Shown here: positions 18,770-27,040 of the stretch, piece by piece | How the letters are laid out: each line of letters begins with the position of its first letter | How positions within the stretch are numbered: position 1 is the stretch's first letter | Source: DATMER01 sp963844885 | Lineage (GTDB): Bacteria; Acidobacteriota; Thermoanaerobaculia; Multivoradales; UBA5704 | NCBI GenBank assembly: GCA_963844885.1 | Contig: CAWJQA010000018.1 | Span: 372,001-436,000 of the forward strand | Direction of reading: 5' to 3' | Length of the DNA stretch: 64,000 nt | Translations under genes and position numbers: made by a program | The notes under the pieces: model-generated | Databases searched by the model: none | The model's input: only the letters and a program-made list of their open reading frames with translations | What the model was told of the DNA's origin: nothing

Positions 18770-18798
18770 TCCCCCTCGGTTTGATCCCATTCCCCCTC
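18760..18798 (-). repeat. 21-bp tandem duplication of the lysC ribosome site and start codon
   Basis: TTGATCCCATTCCCCCTC occurs at 18760-18777 and again at 18781-18798 (plus-strand reading). On the minus strand each copy supplies a GAGGGGGA-ATG-GGATCAA initiation site in the same frame. Confidence 0.8.
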
Positions 18799-18805
18799 TC
18801 CCCGG

Positions 18806-18832
18806 CCCTCTCCCCCGTTCCGGGGGAGAGGG
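18806..18832. terminator. Perfect 12-bp hairpin between asd and lysC
   Basis: CCCTCTCCCCCG / CGGGGGAGAGGG with a 3-nt TTC loop. There is no T-run, so it is more likely an intercistronic stability hairpin or dispersed repeat than a strong terminator. It lies in the 80-nt gap between the asd stop and lysC. Confidence 0.5.
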
Positions 18833-18849
18833 AGCAGGACCGCGGGTCT

Positions 18850-19896
18850 TCACAGCAGATCCTCAGACCTCATCAGCTCCGCGTTGAGCACGGCCGCGCC
18901 CGCCGCGCCGCGGAGGACGTTGTGGCAGAGCGTCACCAGTTTCCAGTCGAGGACCGCGCACTCGCGGATGCGGCCGACGGCCGTGGCCATGCCGCCTTCG
19001 AGGTTCACGTCCTTGCGGGTCTGCGGCCGGTCCGGGGCCTCCATCACGTGGATGGGCCGGCGCGGCGCGGACGGCAGCTCCCGCTCCTGCGGCAGGCCGC
19101 GGAAGCCGGCGAGGGCCTCGATCAGCTCCTCCCGCGTGGGTTTGCGCTCGAATTCCAGGCTCACCGCCACCATGTGGCCGTCCACGGCCGGCACCCGGTG
19201 GCAGCTCGCGCTCACCGCCAGCGGCAGCGGCTCGATCCGGTCTCCGATCAGGTCGCCGAGGATCTTCTGCGGCTCGCTCTCGACCTTCTCCTCTTCGCCG
19301 CCGATGTAGGGGATGACGTTGCCGAGGGCGTCCAGCGATGGGACGCCGGGATAGCCGGCGCCGGAGACCGCCTGGAAGGTGGTCACCATGGCGTTCATGA
19401 GGCCGAAGGGCTTGAGCGGGGCGAGCGCCATGGCCAGGCCGACCGCCGCGCAGTTCGGGTTGGTGACGATGGCGCCGGTCCAGCCGCGCTCGAGGCGCTG
19501 GGTAATGAGGAGCCCCAGGTGGCCGGGGTTGACCTCGGGGATGAGTAGCGGCACGTCCTCGGCCATCCGGAAGTGGCTGGAGTTGGAGACCACGACGTGC
19601 CCCTCGGCGGCGAAGGCGCGCTCGATCTCCACCGCCTGGTTCGAGGCCATGGAGGAGAAAACCAGCCGCGGGCCGCGGCCCGGCACGGCCTCCTCGACCG
19701 CCAGGTCCGCCACATGGGCCGGCGGTGCGCCTTCGAGCTGCCACGACGTCGCGTCCCGATAGCGCTTGCCCGCGCTCCGGTCGCTCGCCGCCAGCCACGT
19801 GACCTCGAACCAGGGGTGCCGCTCCAGGATCTGCACGAAGCGCTGTCCCACCGTGCCGGTGGCCCCCAGGATGCCGACCTCGATTTTCTTCATCAT
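18850..19896 (-). CDS. asd: Aspartate-semialdehyde dehydrogenase
   Basis: 348 aa. It reduces aspartyl phosphate to aspartate semialdehyde, the substrate of DapA. Rossmann motif GILGATGTVGQRF is at residues 9-20; the nucleophile is C149 in TNPNCAAVG; the catalytic histidine lies in SCHRVPAVDGH. Length and sequence fit the ~350-aa archaeal/fungal-type branch. Two adjacent ATG codons (19896 and 19893) are possible starts. It lies 18 nt after the M20 peptidase stop. Confidence 0.95.
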   Translation of the reverse strand: MMKKIEVGILGATGTVGQRFVQILERHPWFEVTWLAASDRSAGKRYRDATSWQLEGAPPAHVADLAVEEAVPGRGPRLVFSSMASNQAVEIERAFAAEGHVVVSNSSHFRMAEDVPLLIPEVNPGHLGLLITQRLERGWTGAIVTNPNCAAVGLAMALAPLKPFGLMNAMVTTFQAVSGAGYPGVPSLDALGNVIPYIGGEEEKVESEPQKILGDLIGDRIEPLPLAVSASCHRVPAVDGHMVAVSLEFERKPTREELIEALAGFRGLPQERELPSAPRRPIHVMEAPDRPQTRKDVNLEGGMATAVGRIRECAVLDWKLVTLCHNVLRGAAGAAVLNAELMRSEDLL

Positions 19897-19914
19897 CGTC
19901 GTCCCTCTCGCGGG

Positions 19915-20940
19915 CTACATATCCCGGGGAGCCCCGGTTTGCAAGCGCCGAACCATGTCCGCGTAGAGGAGGACGGCCTCTTCCAGCTCCCGCCGCGGCA
20001 CCCGTTCCTCGGGGGTGTGCGCCAGGTGGATGCTGCCCGGTCCGAGCAGGAACGGCTGTCCCCACTCACCCAGCCGCGGAATGTCGGTGGTGTACTTGAC
20101 CACCGTGGTCTCGAAGCCGGGGAGGGAGCCCAGGCGGACCGCCCGGCTCTCGCGCTCCTCGGCGATCTCCACATCCGGGACCGCGGCCACCGCGGCGCGG
20201 AGGTCGCGGCGGAGCTCCTCGGTATCTCCTGTGGTGCGGATCAGCACCTCGGCGCGCGCCTGGTCGGCGATCACGTTCGGCGCCCGGCCGGCGGCGAGGG
20301 TGCCGATGTTGAGCGTCGTCTCGCCCAGGATCGGGTCGGACGGCAGCGGCACGGCGCGGAGCCGGGCCAGCGCCTCCAGGAGGCGGTCCACGGCGGAGAC
20401 CCCCAGCTCCGGGTAGGCGGAGTGCGCCATCTTGCCGTGCGCTTCGATCCTCAGATAGAGGGCGCCCTTCGAGCCGAGCGCGAGGCGGTTTTCCGTGGGC
20501 TCGCCGTTGATCAGGTAGCGCGACCCGCGCGGGTTCCGGTTCGCCACCTGCGCGCCGAGGCTGTCGGTCTCCTCGCCCACCACGATCAGCAGTCCGAAGC
20601 CGCTCCGGCCTTCGCCGAGCAGCACCTCCACGGCCTTGATCATCGCCGCCAGGATCCCCTTGGCGTCGCAAGCGCCGCGGCCATGGATGTGCTCGGCGTC
20701 CTCCGACGAGGCGAAGAACGGCGGTACCGTATCCATGTGGGTCGAGAGCACGACCTCGGGCCGGCCCCAGGCCGCGAAGAGGTTGAAGCGGTCCCGATCG
20801 ACCGTCATGCGTTCCACCTTGCCGCCGGTCCGGGATGCCAGGGCGGCGAGGTGGTCGAAGAGCAGCTCGCCGATCGCCCGCTCGGTCCCGGTCACCGACT
20901 CGAGGTCGATCAGCGCCCGCGTCAGCGCGATGAGATCCAT
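19915..20940 (-). CDS. dapE: M20-family deacylase, probable succinyl-diaminopimelate desuccinylase
   Basis: 341-aa M20 metallopeptidase. Metal ligands are visible: H and D in STHMDTV, D in RGACDAKGI, and the catalytic and metal glutamates in VVGEETDSLG; a dimerisation lid domain follows (AHGKMAHSAYPELG). The Asp-box and its place at the head of a dapD-containing operon support N-succinyl-LL-diaminopimelate hydrolysis; ArgE-like activity is the main alternative. The ATG at 20940 matches the family N-terminus; an in-frame extension to 21018 overlaps the divergent promoter region. Confidence 0.85.
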   Translation of the reverse strand: MDLIALTRALIDLESVTGTERAIGELLFDHLAALASRTGGKVERMTVDRDRFNLFAAWGRPEVVLSTHMDTVPPFFASSEDAEHIHGRGACDAKGILAAMIKAVEVLLGEGRSGFGLLIVVGEETDSLGAQVANRNPRGSRYLINGEPTENRLALGSKGALYLRIEAHGKMAHSAYPELGVSAVDRLLEALARLRAVPLPSDPILGETTLNIGTLAAGRAPNVIADQARAEVLIRTTGDTEELRRDLRAAVAAVPDVEIAEERESRAVRLGSLPGFETTVVKYTTDIPRLGEWGQPFLLGPGSIHLAHTPEERVPRRELEEAVLLYADMVRRLQTGAPRDM

Positions 20941-21011
20941 GGGGATGGGAGCGTACCCTTTTTCAGGGTCTTGTGGAACCTTGTCATGCCGGGTCATGCC
21001 GGTGCCTCGTG

Positions 21012-21040
21012 TTGCCAAAGGCCCCCGCCGGTCGTATGGT
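21012..21040 (+). promoter_or_regulatory. Sigma-70-type promoter of the STAS gene
   Basis: TTGCCA (21012-21017), 17-bp spacer, TATGGT (21035-21040), about 47 nt before the ATG at 21088. It lies in the divergent gap between dapE and the STAS gene. Confidence 0.5.
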
Positions 21041-21087
21041 ATGCCTCATCCTGTGTTGATCTGAACGTCTTTTTCGAGGAGGAGGGG

Positions 21088-21498
21088 ATGCCCGAGATCC
21101 AACCTGTCGGTTCCCACGACACCTGGTTCGAGGAGCCCGAGCTGATCGGCCTGCGCCTGAAGGGGGATGTCTCCCTGGAGGAGAGCGAGGCGCTCGCCGA
21201 CATTCACACCGAGATGGCCAGGGGGTGCAAGGCCATCTACATGCTCGTGGACATGACCGAGTTCGGCAGCGGCACCCCGGCCGGCCGCAAGGTCACGTCC
21301 GAGACCCTGACCCGGATGCCGGTGCGGGGCATCGCCGTCTGCCGGGCCAAGCTGACGTCCAAGGTCATGGCCAAGCTGGTGTTCGCCGGCGTCAGGCTGT
21401 TCCGCAAGGACGTGAAGTTCGAGATCGAGTTCTTCGACCACGAGGGCAAAGCCCGCGAGTGGATCGAGGAGCGGCGGTCCGCGGCGGCGGCGGCCTGA
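21088..21498 (+). CDS. SpoIIAA-like (STAS superfamily) protein
   Basis: 136 aa. The pattern of short strands and helices (LIGLRLKGDVSLEESEALAD, KAIYMLVDMTEFGSGTPAGR, RGIAVCRAKLTSKVMAKLVF, KFEIEFFDHEGKAREWIEER) fits the SpoIIAA-like STAS fold seen in many small bacterial proteins. No phosphorylatable serine motif of the anti-anti-sigma kind is obvious. A very strong ribosome site (GAGGAGGAGGGG) ends next to the ATG at 21088. It is a single gene divergent from the lysine operon. Role unknown; it may bind a lipid or protein partner. Confidence 0.72.
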   Translation: MPEIQPVGSHDTWFEEPELIGLRLKGDVSLEESEALADIHTEMARGCKAIYMLVDMTEFGSGTPAGRKVTSETLTRMPVRGIAVCRAKLTSKVMAKLVFAGVRLFRKDVKFEIEFFDHEGKAREWIEERRSAAAAA

Positions 21499-21513
21499 TC
21501 TCAGCGGGCGATC

Positions 21514-23730
21514 TCAACGGGAGACGACGGCCAGCGCCTTCTCCACCACTTCGTCCTTCCTCTCCGCCACGCCGCGGAGGGTGCGGGCGGCGGGGATCGT
21601 GGGCGCCACGCCGACGCCTTGCAGCGGGGAGCCGTCGTGCTTGAGCACGCGCTGGCCGCTCCACGTCAGGATCCAGCCGCCGGGGAGATGCGCCCGGTTC
21701 ATGGTGCCGTTGCTGCCGCCGGACCGGGCGCCGACCACGTCGCCCAGCTTGTAGGCCTCGATCATGCCGAGCAGCGTCTCGGCGTAGCCGTCGGAGCGGC
21801 CGTCCGTCAGGAACGCCACCCGGCCGCGGAAGCGGGGCGCTTTGGGCTCGATGTTCCAGAACGTGGTCAGCCACTCGACCTCGCGGTGGTCCGGCGCCAT
21901 CACCACCGGCACCTGCCATTTCGAGCTGGAAGCCGTCCGGTCGATGAGGTGGGAGAGGAGGACCGTCGACGCGTTGGCGCCCCGGCGCAGGTCGAAGATC
22001 AACCCCCGGGCCGCCGCCAGTCGGGGTGTCAGCGACCGCAGCTCGTCGTCGTCGATCCGCCCGAGATCCACGTAGAGGACTCCTGGCCGGGGCTCGGGGA
22101 TCTCGACGACCGGCGGAAACGGCGTGCCGGCGGGAAGCCGGTCGTACGGCGTCTCCCGGGTCAGCGAAATCTCGGTATCGCCGGCATCGCTCTGAAGCCC
22201 GAGCGTCACGCGGGAGCCCCGGGGACCCCAGAGGAGAGATTCGAGAGCGCGCCACCGCCGCGCCTCCGGAGTGCCGGCTGAAGACAGGGTCTCCTCCGCG
22301 GCCACGGCTTCCGCGGCCGGCCGGCCGTCGATCGCGTCGATCACGTCCCCAGGGCGGATGCCTTCCACGCCATCCACAACCCCGGTGATCACCAGGCGAT
22401 CCTCGACGGGCTCCCAGGCCAGCGGGAGGGCTCCGAACGCCGTATCTTCCGGATGAGAGAAGCTCGCCCGGGAGTCCCGGAGCGGCGCCAGCAAGGCACG
22501 CGCGGCGTGCAGGAACGCTTCCCGGTCCGGGGAGGCCGCCGCCGCCAGGGCCGGGCGCAGGGCCGCTCGCCAGTCCGGGTCTTCCGGCCGGAGCTCGGGG
22601 TGGAGGTGCTGAAAGATGCCCCACGTCAACGCGATCGCGGCGAGCCGGGCCTCCGGAGTGTCGGCTTTGTCGTCAACGGCCGCCGACGGAGGAGACGAGG
22701 CATGCGGTAGGGTCCCTTTCGCATCGGCATAGAGGGTGACGGGCAACCAGGCCGTGACGCCGCCTCCCAGGTTCGTCTCCGGAACCTGGTCAGGCCGGAC
22801 GAAGCGAGGCGTGGCGATCGGATCGTTGGAGATCTCGGAACAGCCATCCTTGCGGCAGGCGTCCCCTCTCTGGAGAACGAGGTGATAGCCGGCGCGGACC
22901 GATTCGTAGGGGAAGAGCCAGCCGGGCGGCTGCGTTCCCGTCACGCCCTCGTCGAAGCCAGGATTCAAGAGGGAAGGATCGGCCGTGCCGTCCACCGGCG
23001 CGAGGGAGACCTCGTCGAGCCAGGCCTTGCCGCCGCCCGTCATCACCAGCATGACGAGGACCCGCTCGGCGTCCGGGGCCACGTCGCCTTCGATCTCGAC
23101 CCGCTTCCAGGGGGTGCTGTGGATGGGCCGGTCCGCCATGTTGTCGAAAAACCCGGGCTGGCCGCCGGTCCGGTCCACGCGCAGGCCGAGTTGGACGCGG
23201 CCTCCGGCCTCCATCTCCGCCCGCACCCAGGCGCGCAGGCGGACCCTCTTGCCCTTGAGCGCTTCGGGAACGAGGATGGCCTGCGCCAGGGTGCCGTAGC
23301 CGGGCGGATGGTGGTCGTCGATCCGCTCGCTGGAGAAGATCTTCAGATCGGAATCGAAGTGGCCTCCGAAGTGCCGCCAGGCCACGATGCGGTCGGCCGG
23401 GCTCCGCAGCTCCGGCGGCGTCTCGGGACGCTCGCCCCGGGACCGGACCCGGAGCGTGGGAGCGAGTGGCCGGAAGAATTTCTCCAGCCGGCCCGCGAGC
23501 TCTTCGGGGTCCGCGGCGTCGCGGACGGCCGGGACGCCAGCAACGGCCACCCGGTTGCCAGCCCCCCGAGGTCACCGAGGCCCCGCGTCGGACGGGTGGA
23601 AGAAGCGGACCAGCGAGAGCAGCCGGGTGAAGGCTTCGAGATTGTCGAGCTGGCGGTCCGTGAGAGCCTGGGCGGAGGCGCCGTTCAGGAGGAGCGCGAG
23701 GAGGGCGACGACGGCGGGCCTTGAGAGCAT
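21514..23730 (-). CDS. S41-like (tail-specific) peptidase with an in-frame stop
   Basis: The frame opens at ATG 23730 with a signal peptide (VVALLALLLNGASAQA), reads LSLVRFFHPSDAGPR, then hits TGA at 23574-23572 (codon 53) and continues open in the same frame for ~685 codons. The continuation holds a beta-rich middle domain, a PDZ-like region (GVVDGVEGIRPGDVIDAIDG) and an S41 core (GLIFDLRRGANASTVLL; YKLGDVVGARSGGSNGTMN). In relatives the nucleophile lies in a GRxISYAE-type motif; here it reads GRSDGYAE, so the serine may be lost. This is either a point error plus an atypical enzyme, or an early pseudogene. GTG 23550 could start a version lacking the signal peptide. Confidence 0.7.
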
Positions 23731-23733
23731 CGC

Positions 23734-24144
23734 CTATTGTGCTCGGTCGCTCAGATCGATTTCCCGTCCGCCGTCCAGCCGGACCGTGAGGGTCTCGAAG
23801 GACCACGCTCCGTCCCGTTTGACGGCGACCACGGAGAGCCGTCCGGGTCCGTTGGGGCCGCGGAGGAGAACCGTGAAGTGCGCCCGGCCCGAGGCGCCGG
23901 AGTCTTCGAAGGTGGCCAGGCGTGGAGCATCCGTCTCGACCGGCGAGCCGATGGCCTCCTGGACGCGCGGGTCGTTGCGGGCGAGTGTCATCGCCTGGGA
24001 GTAGACGCCGGAGTGGACGAGAGCGGTCAGCGGCGTCCCGAAAGCTCCGAAGTAGAGGAAGAACCCGAAGAACACCAGGAAGGGAAGGGCGAGCAGGGAC
24101 AGGATGAGGCGCTGCCTCGGGGTTTTGCGGGTGTCGGAGGTCAT
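23734..24144 (-). CDS. Coa1/Tim21-like membrane protein
   Basis: 136 aa. An N-terminal transmembrane helix (LILSLLALPFLVFFGFFLYF) precedes a ~95-residue domain with the pattern of cytochrome-oxidase-assembly-factor-1 (Coa1) proteins: ALARNDPRVQEAIGSPVE, then a strand-rich part GRAHFTVLLRGPNGPGRLSV and AVKRDGAWSFETLTVRL. Bacterial members are annotated from this domain, but their role is unproven. The ATG at 24144 was chosen because the helix starts there; the upstream open frame runs through the 21-bp repeat array. It lies 3 nt before the peptidase gene start on the same strand. Confidence 0.68.
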   Translation of the reverse strand: MTSDTRKTPRQRLILSLLALPFLVFFGFFLYFGAFGTPLTALVHSGVYSQAMTLARNDPRVQEAIGSPVETDAPRLATFEDSGASGRAHFTVLLRGPNGPGRLSVVAVKRDGAWSFETLTVRLDGGREIDLSDRAQ

Positions 24145-24185
24145 GGCGGCTCGTTCTCTACCCGCGGAGGATACCGCACAAGCGC

Positions 24186-24470
24186 CGCCGACGATCCGGA
24201 GGGCGTCGTCGTCCCAACCTCGCGGGCATCGCCCGGTGACGTTGGGGAGACGTTCCCCAACGAGAACGGGCGTTGCGCGCCGGCATCGCGAGTCCGCGTA
24301 TCGATGGGGAACGTCTCCCCAACGGGAATGGGCGTCGTCCGCGTGTGGGGAACGTATCCCCATCGCGTTCGGGCGTTGCGGGCGCCGGTGACGGCTCCGG
24401 TCCACGTTGGGGAAGCGTTCCCCATCGCAGGTGCTCGCCGCGCACCGGCAGCAGGTGGCTTGGCGGGGGT
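24186..24470. repeat. Second 21-bp-period array, with GGGGA/TCCCC palindromes
   Basis: Four near-identical palindromes of the form GTTGGGGAGACGTTCCCCAAC start at 24241, 24303, 24345 and 24406. The spacings of 62, 42 and 61 are close to multiples of 21. Intervening 21-mers share GGGCGTTGC or GGGCGTCGT. The whole 24145-24581 gap has no credible gene; the long ORFs seen on both strands are products of the 3-divisible period. The dyads could be protein-binding sites or hairpins. Confidence 0.72.
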
Positions 24471-24581
24471 GCGGATGAAGACCGGCGGCATCTATGCCGA
24501 GCTGGCTTCGCGCCAGCTCATTGCCGCTGGCTGGCCACGGAGCGTCGGGTCGCGCTATGATTTGTCCGGGAGGTGTACCTC

Positions 24582-24809
24582 ATGGAGCTCGCCGAGATCC
24601 GAGCCGAAGCGATGAAGCTTGAACCCAACGCGAAAGTGGAGTTGGTGCGCAGTCTCGCGGAAAGTCTGGAAAGCGCAGGAGATCCGTTACTGGAGCATCT
24701 TTGGCTCGATGAAGTGGAGAGACGTCGGTCCGAGTTGGAGACCGGGCAGGTCCAGCTCGTCCCTGGGGATCAGGTTCTGGCGCGCAATCGCGCCAGCCAA
24801 AGGCGATGA
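24582..24809 (+). CDS. Addiction-module antitoxin (short helical type)
   Basis: 75 aa. The opening ELAEIRAEAMKLEPNAKVEL and the closing region LWLDEVERRRSELETGQVQL match the short 'addiction module component' antitoxins that normally precede a RelE/ParE-type toxin. GGGAGG lies 7 nt before the ATG at 24582. The toxin is missing: the next frame is an NTF2-like fragment. It is thus an orphan antitoxin or the remains of a rearranged pair. Confidence 0.75.
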   Translation: MELAEIRAEAMKLEPNAKVELVRSLAESLESAGDPLLEHLWLDEVERRRSELETGQVQLVPGDQVLARNRASQRR

Positions 24810-24988
24810 TTCCATACGGATTTCATGTCGTGGCGCTCTTCAATGTCGAGCTCACGGTGAAGGCCACGGGCAAGCGGGTGGTGGAAGAGATTCAGGTCCA
24901 CCTCTGGCATTTCAATCCGGCGGGTAAGGTGGTTCGCTTCCGCCACCGCGCGGATACGCACCAGCACCAGATGGCTTGGCGAGGGTGA
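24806..24988 (+). pseudogene. C-terminal fragment of an NTF2/SnoaL-like protein
   Basis: 60 residues resembling only the last third of SnoaL/NTF2-like proteins: FNVELTVKATGKRVVEEIQVHLWHF, then GKVVRFRHRADTHQH. The catalytic N-terminal half of a ~130-aa family member is absent. It begins with an ATG that overlaps the antitoxin stop (ATGA), so it could still be translated. It probably marks a recombination junction where the toxin gene was lost. Confidence 0.5.
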
Positions 24989-24997
24989 GCGACCGGC

Positions 24998-25312
24998 TCA
25001 ATCACCCATCAGGCTCCGGTCGCCTCCGGCAAGGATGTCCACGACGGCCCGCTCGAAGTGATCGGCCCTCGCCTCGGGCGGCACTCTGGACTCGTACATC
25101 TCGCGGGCCTGCCGGATGTCCTCGCGGAGGCGGAAGGAGATATTGCGCTGGAGCCTCGCCTCTTCGAGAGCCTCCTCGTTGTACAGCTTGACCTCGGTCA
25201 GGAGCAGCCGGGTCAGGGTCGCGGGTTCCGAGGATGTGGCGCCGCCGCGGAAGATGCGGAAGGCGACGAAGAGCGCGACGAGAATGCCTGCGGCCGCGAG
25301 GATCTCGTTCAT
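24998..25312 (-). CDS. Small membrane protein with charged helical tail
   Basis: 104 aa, unrecognised. A transmembrane helix near residues 4-21 (ILAAAGILVALFVAFRIF) is followed by a charged helical region (LLLTEVKLYNEEALEEARLQ and RLREDIRQAREMYESR). The ATG at 25312 has AAGGAG 9 nt upstream. It follows mrr on the minus strand after a 194-nt gap; whether it is co-expressed is unclear. Confidence 0.6.
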   Translation of the reverse strand: MNEILAAAGILVALFVAFRIFRGGATSSEPATLTRLLLTEVKLYNEEALEEARLQRNISFRLREDIRQAREMYESRVPPEARADHFERAVVDILAGGDRSLMGD

Positions 25313-25506
25313 GCGATGGGGCTCCTTGGTTTGGGTTGCGGTCACCGAGGTGGTCGGGTCGGAATGGTTGGAAACCGAGCCTCCCCTGCCGGCGAACGTT
25401 ATCAAGCTCACCGGCGCGCCGCTGGATGGGGCCGAGCGGAGCGAGCGCGAGTTGCTGCTGGCGCGTTCGGTGCAGCGCCGGGTTTGGACGGCGCGCCGCG
25501 ACGAGC

Positions 25507-26364
25507 TTAAAGCGACTTGAACCAGTCGGCGTTGATTTCGATATGCTCGACCATTTTTACGCTTACGCCGAGCCGGAGTTCTTTGAGTTTTTCTGCCAGG
25601 AGCTCACCGTCGATGAGATCGATTGGCGGCGCCCCGTCGCGCGTGGCCTCCCTGCGGGCCTCTCTGGTGAAGCCGGCTGTCGTAATGATGAGGCCCTTGT
25701 CAGCACGGCCCACCATGGCCCCGCGGAAATCTCGTACAACCTCAGGCCCGATATTGGCACGGTGTTTCTTGCTCTGGAAGAGCACGTTGAAGCTGATCAG
25801 ACCGCCGATGCGAATCGTGCCGTAACCGTCGATACCGCCATCGCCCGAACGTCGAGTGACTTCCACCTCGAGAAAGCCGGCTTCGCGCAGCACCCTCTGA
25901 CACAGCCGTTCAAACGCCGACGGATCGAGCTGGAAGATGACTTCGATGAGTTGCTCGCGCCAGCCGAGCTGGGTGAGAACCTCGTCCACCGCCGCAGGCT
26001 CCTCGCGATCCGTCGCGCGGGCCTCGCGTTGCTTCCGGTGGACGTAAGCCACGACTTCCTTGGGGGCGATACTCTCGCGCTTCGCGCCTTCGGAAGTGAG
26101 CGCCCACACGCCTCGCTCAGAATTCTCAATGAGGCCGAAGTTCTTGAGGTAGTTCCTTGCCCAGGCTGACCGATACTCGAGTTCTGTTTGGCTGGAACGG
26201 CCCGTGTGGGGGGTCTCGACAACCTCGGTAGACAGCCCCATATCCGCGATGACTGCATCGACGATCTCTTGAATCGAGGCGCTGCCACCAAGCTTGCGAA
26301 GTGCGCGCAGGGTTGGGTTGAGGAGCTTGTCGAAGCCTGGTACGGCGGAGCGAGGCTGTGGCAT
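25507..26364 (-). CDS. mrr: Mrr-type restriction endonuclease
   Basis: 285 aa, full length. The N-terminal winged-helix domain (about 1-95; LNPTLRALRKLGGSASIQEI) recognises DNA. The C-terminal PD-(D/E)xK nuclease has GDGGIDGYG with D179 and QSKK with Q197-x-K199, the Q-x-K variant normal for Mrr. Mrr enzymes cleave modified (methylated) DNA, so this is a type IV defence gene. Upstream, on the same strand, is a ~115-bp element that recurs at 50641-50760. Together with the adjacent toxin-antitoxin genes it forms a small defence patch. Confidence 0.92.
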   Translation of the reverse strand: MPQPRSAVPGFDKLLNPTLRALRKLGGSASIQEIVDAVIADMGLSTEVVETPHTGRSSQTELEYRSAWARNYLKNFGLIENSERGVWALTSEGAKRESIAPKEVVAYVHRKQREARATDREEPAAVDEVLTQLGWREQLIEVIFQLDPSAFERLCQRVLREAGFLEVEVTRRSGDGGIDGYGTIRIGGLISFNVLFQSKKHRANIGPEVVRDFRGAMVGRADKGLIITTAGFTREARREATRDGAPPIDLIDGELLAEKLKELRLGVSVKMVEHIEINADWFKSL

Positions 26365-26400
26365 TGGACTATCCTGCTGTGAAGGGCTTGGCAGGCTATT

Positions 26401-26520
26401 GGCGTTGAACGCGCTTAGCGAGTATAAAACATGGCAATCCGCAGTTGGAGTGCCAAAGCCGCACGGTTCTTTCTCTCCTGCACTTAGACACGATGCTATG
26501 TCGTTCGCTTAAGGCAAGTC
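26401..26520 (-). repeat. Conserved ~115-bp upstream element, copy A
   Basis: Read on the minus strand it contains TAAGCGAACGAC, then AGAAAGAACC, TGCGGCTTTGGC and finally TACTCGCTAA..CGCGTTC, in the same order and nearly the same spacing as the plus-strand element at 50641-50760. The ends (CTTAAGCGAAC and CTCGCTAAG) are imperfect inverted repeats. It ends ~37 nt before mrr. It could be a promoter/leader, a small RNA or a MITE. Confidence 0.65.
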
Positions 26521-26725
26521 AATAGGCTTGCGCGGCAAGTTTTTGAGCTTCGCCCTGAACCGGTTGAAGGCGCGGACTCTCCGCTATACGAAATCCCAAG
26601 GCCCGGCAATGCGCCTCTGCTGCTTGAGAGTAAGCAAGCAAATCGTCGCGATACTCTTCAGCGAGCCGTTCGCGGGTGGCATGGATTTCAGCCACGATGG
26701 GGTCGTGCCATTGCGCTGTGTTCAT
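26519..26725 (-). CDS. Small conserved hypothetical protein
   Basis: 68 aa starting WHDPIVAEIHATRERLAEEY, a motif (DPIVxEVxxxRExL) common in small uncharacterised proteins beside toxin-antitoxin genes. It is mostly alpha-helical with no membrane segment. It lies 48 nt downstream of the yoeB-like toxin on the same strand. Function unknown; it might be an accessory antitoxin. Confidence 0.6.
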   Translation of the reverse strand: MNTAQWHDPIVAEIHATRERLAEEYRDDLLAYSQAAEAHCRALGFRIAESPRLQPVQGEAQKLAAQAY

Positions 26726-26773
26726 GGTGATATCTCCATCAACTCGAAAGATGTCACTAGCTCAGGTAGCGCC

Positions 26774-27040
26774 TCAATAGTGGTAACGGCAGGCGAGGAT
26801 TCGCAGCGTAGTCTCGGAGACCTCATAGACCAGACGGTGTTCCTGATCGATGCGCCTGGACCAGCAGCCGGCGAGATCGTGCTTCAGCGGCTCCGGATCG
26901 CCGAGGCCCCGGAAAGGATCGCGCTGGATCGCCTCGATCAGCTTGACGATCCGGAGGGCCTTGCCGCGGTCCTGCTTGATCCACCACGCCAGGTCGTCGA
27001 AGGCAGCCCGCTCAAAGACCAAGCTTCTCTCGGACTTCAT
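26774..27040 (-). CDS. yoeB: YoeB/Txe-family mRNA interferase toxin
   Basis: 88 aa, typical length. Core motifs match YoeB: FDDLAWWIKQDRGKALRIVKL, then DPFRGLGDPEPLKHDLAGCW, SRRIDQEHRLVYEV and the C-terminal CRYHY with the catalytic histidine. It binds the ribosomal A site and cleaves mRNA. It overlaps the antitoxin gene by 29 nt. Confidence 0.95.
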   Translation of the reverse strand: MKSERSLVFERAAFDDLAWWIKQDRGKALRIVKLIEAIQRDPFRGLGDPEPLKHDLAGCWSRRIDQEHRLVYEVSETTLRILACRYHY

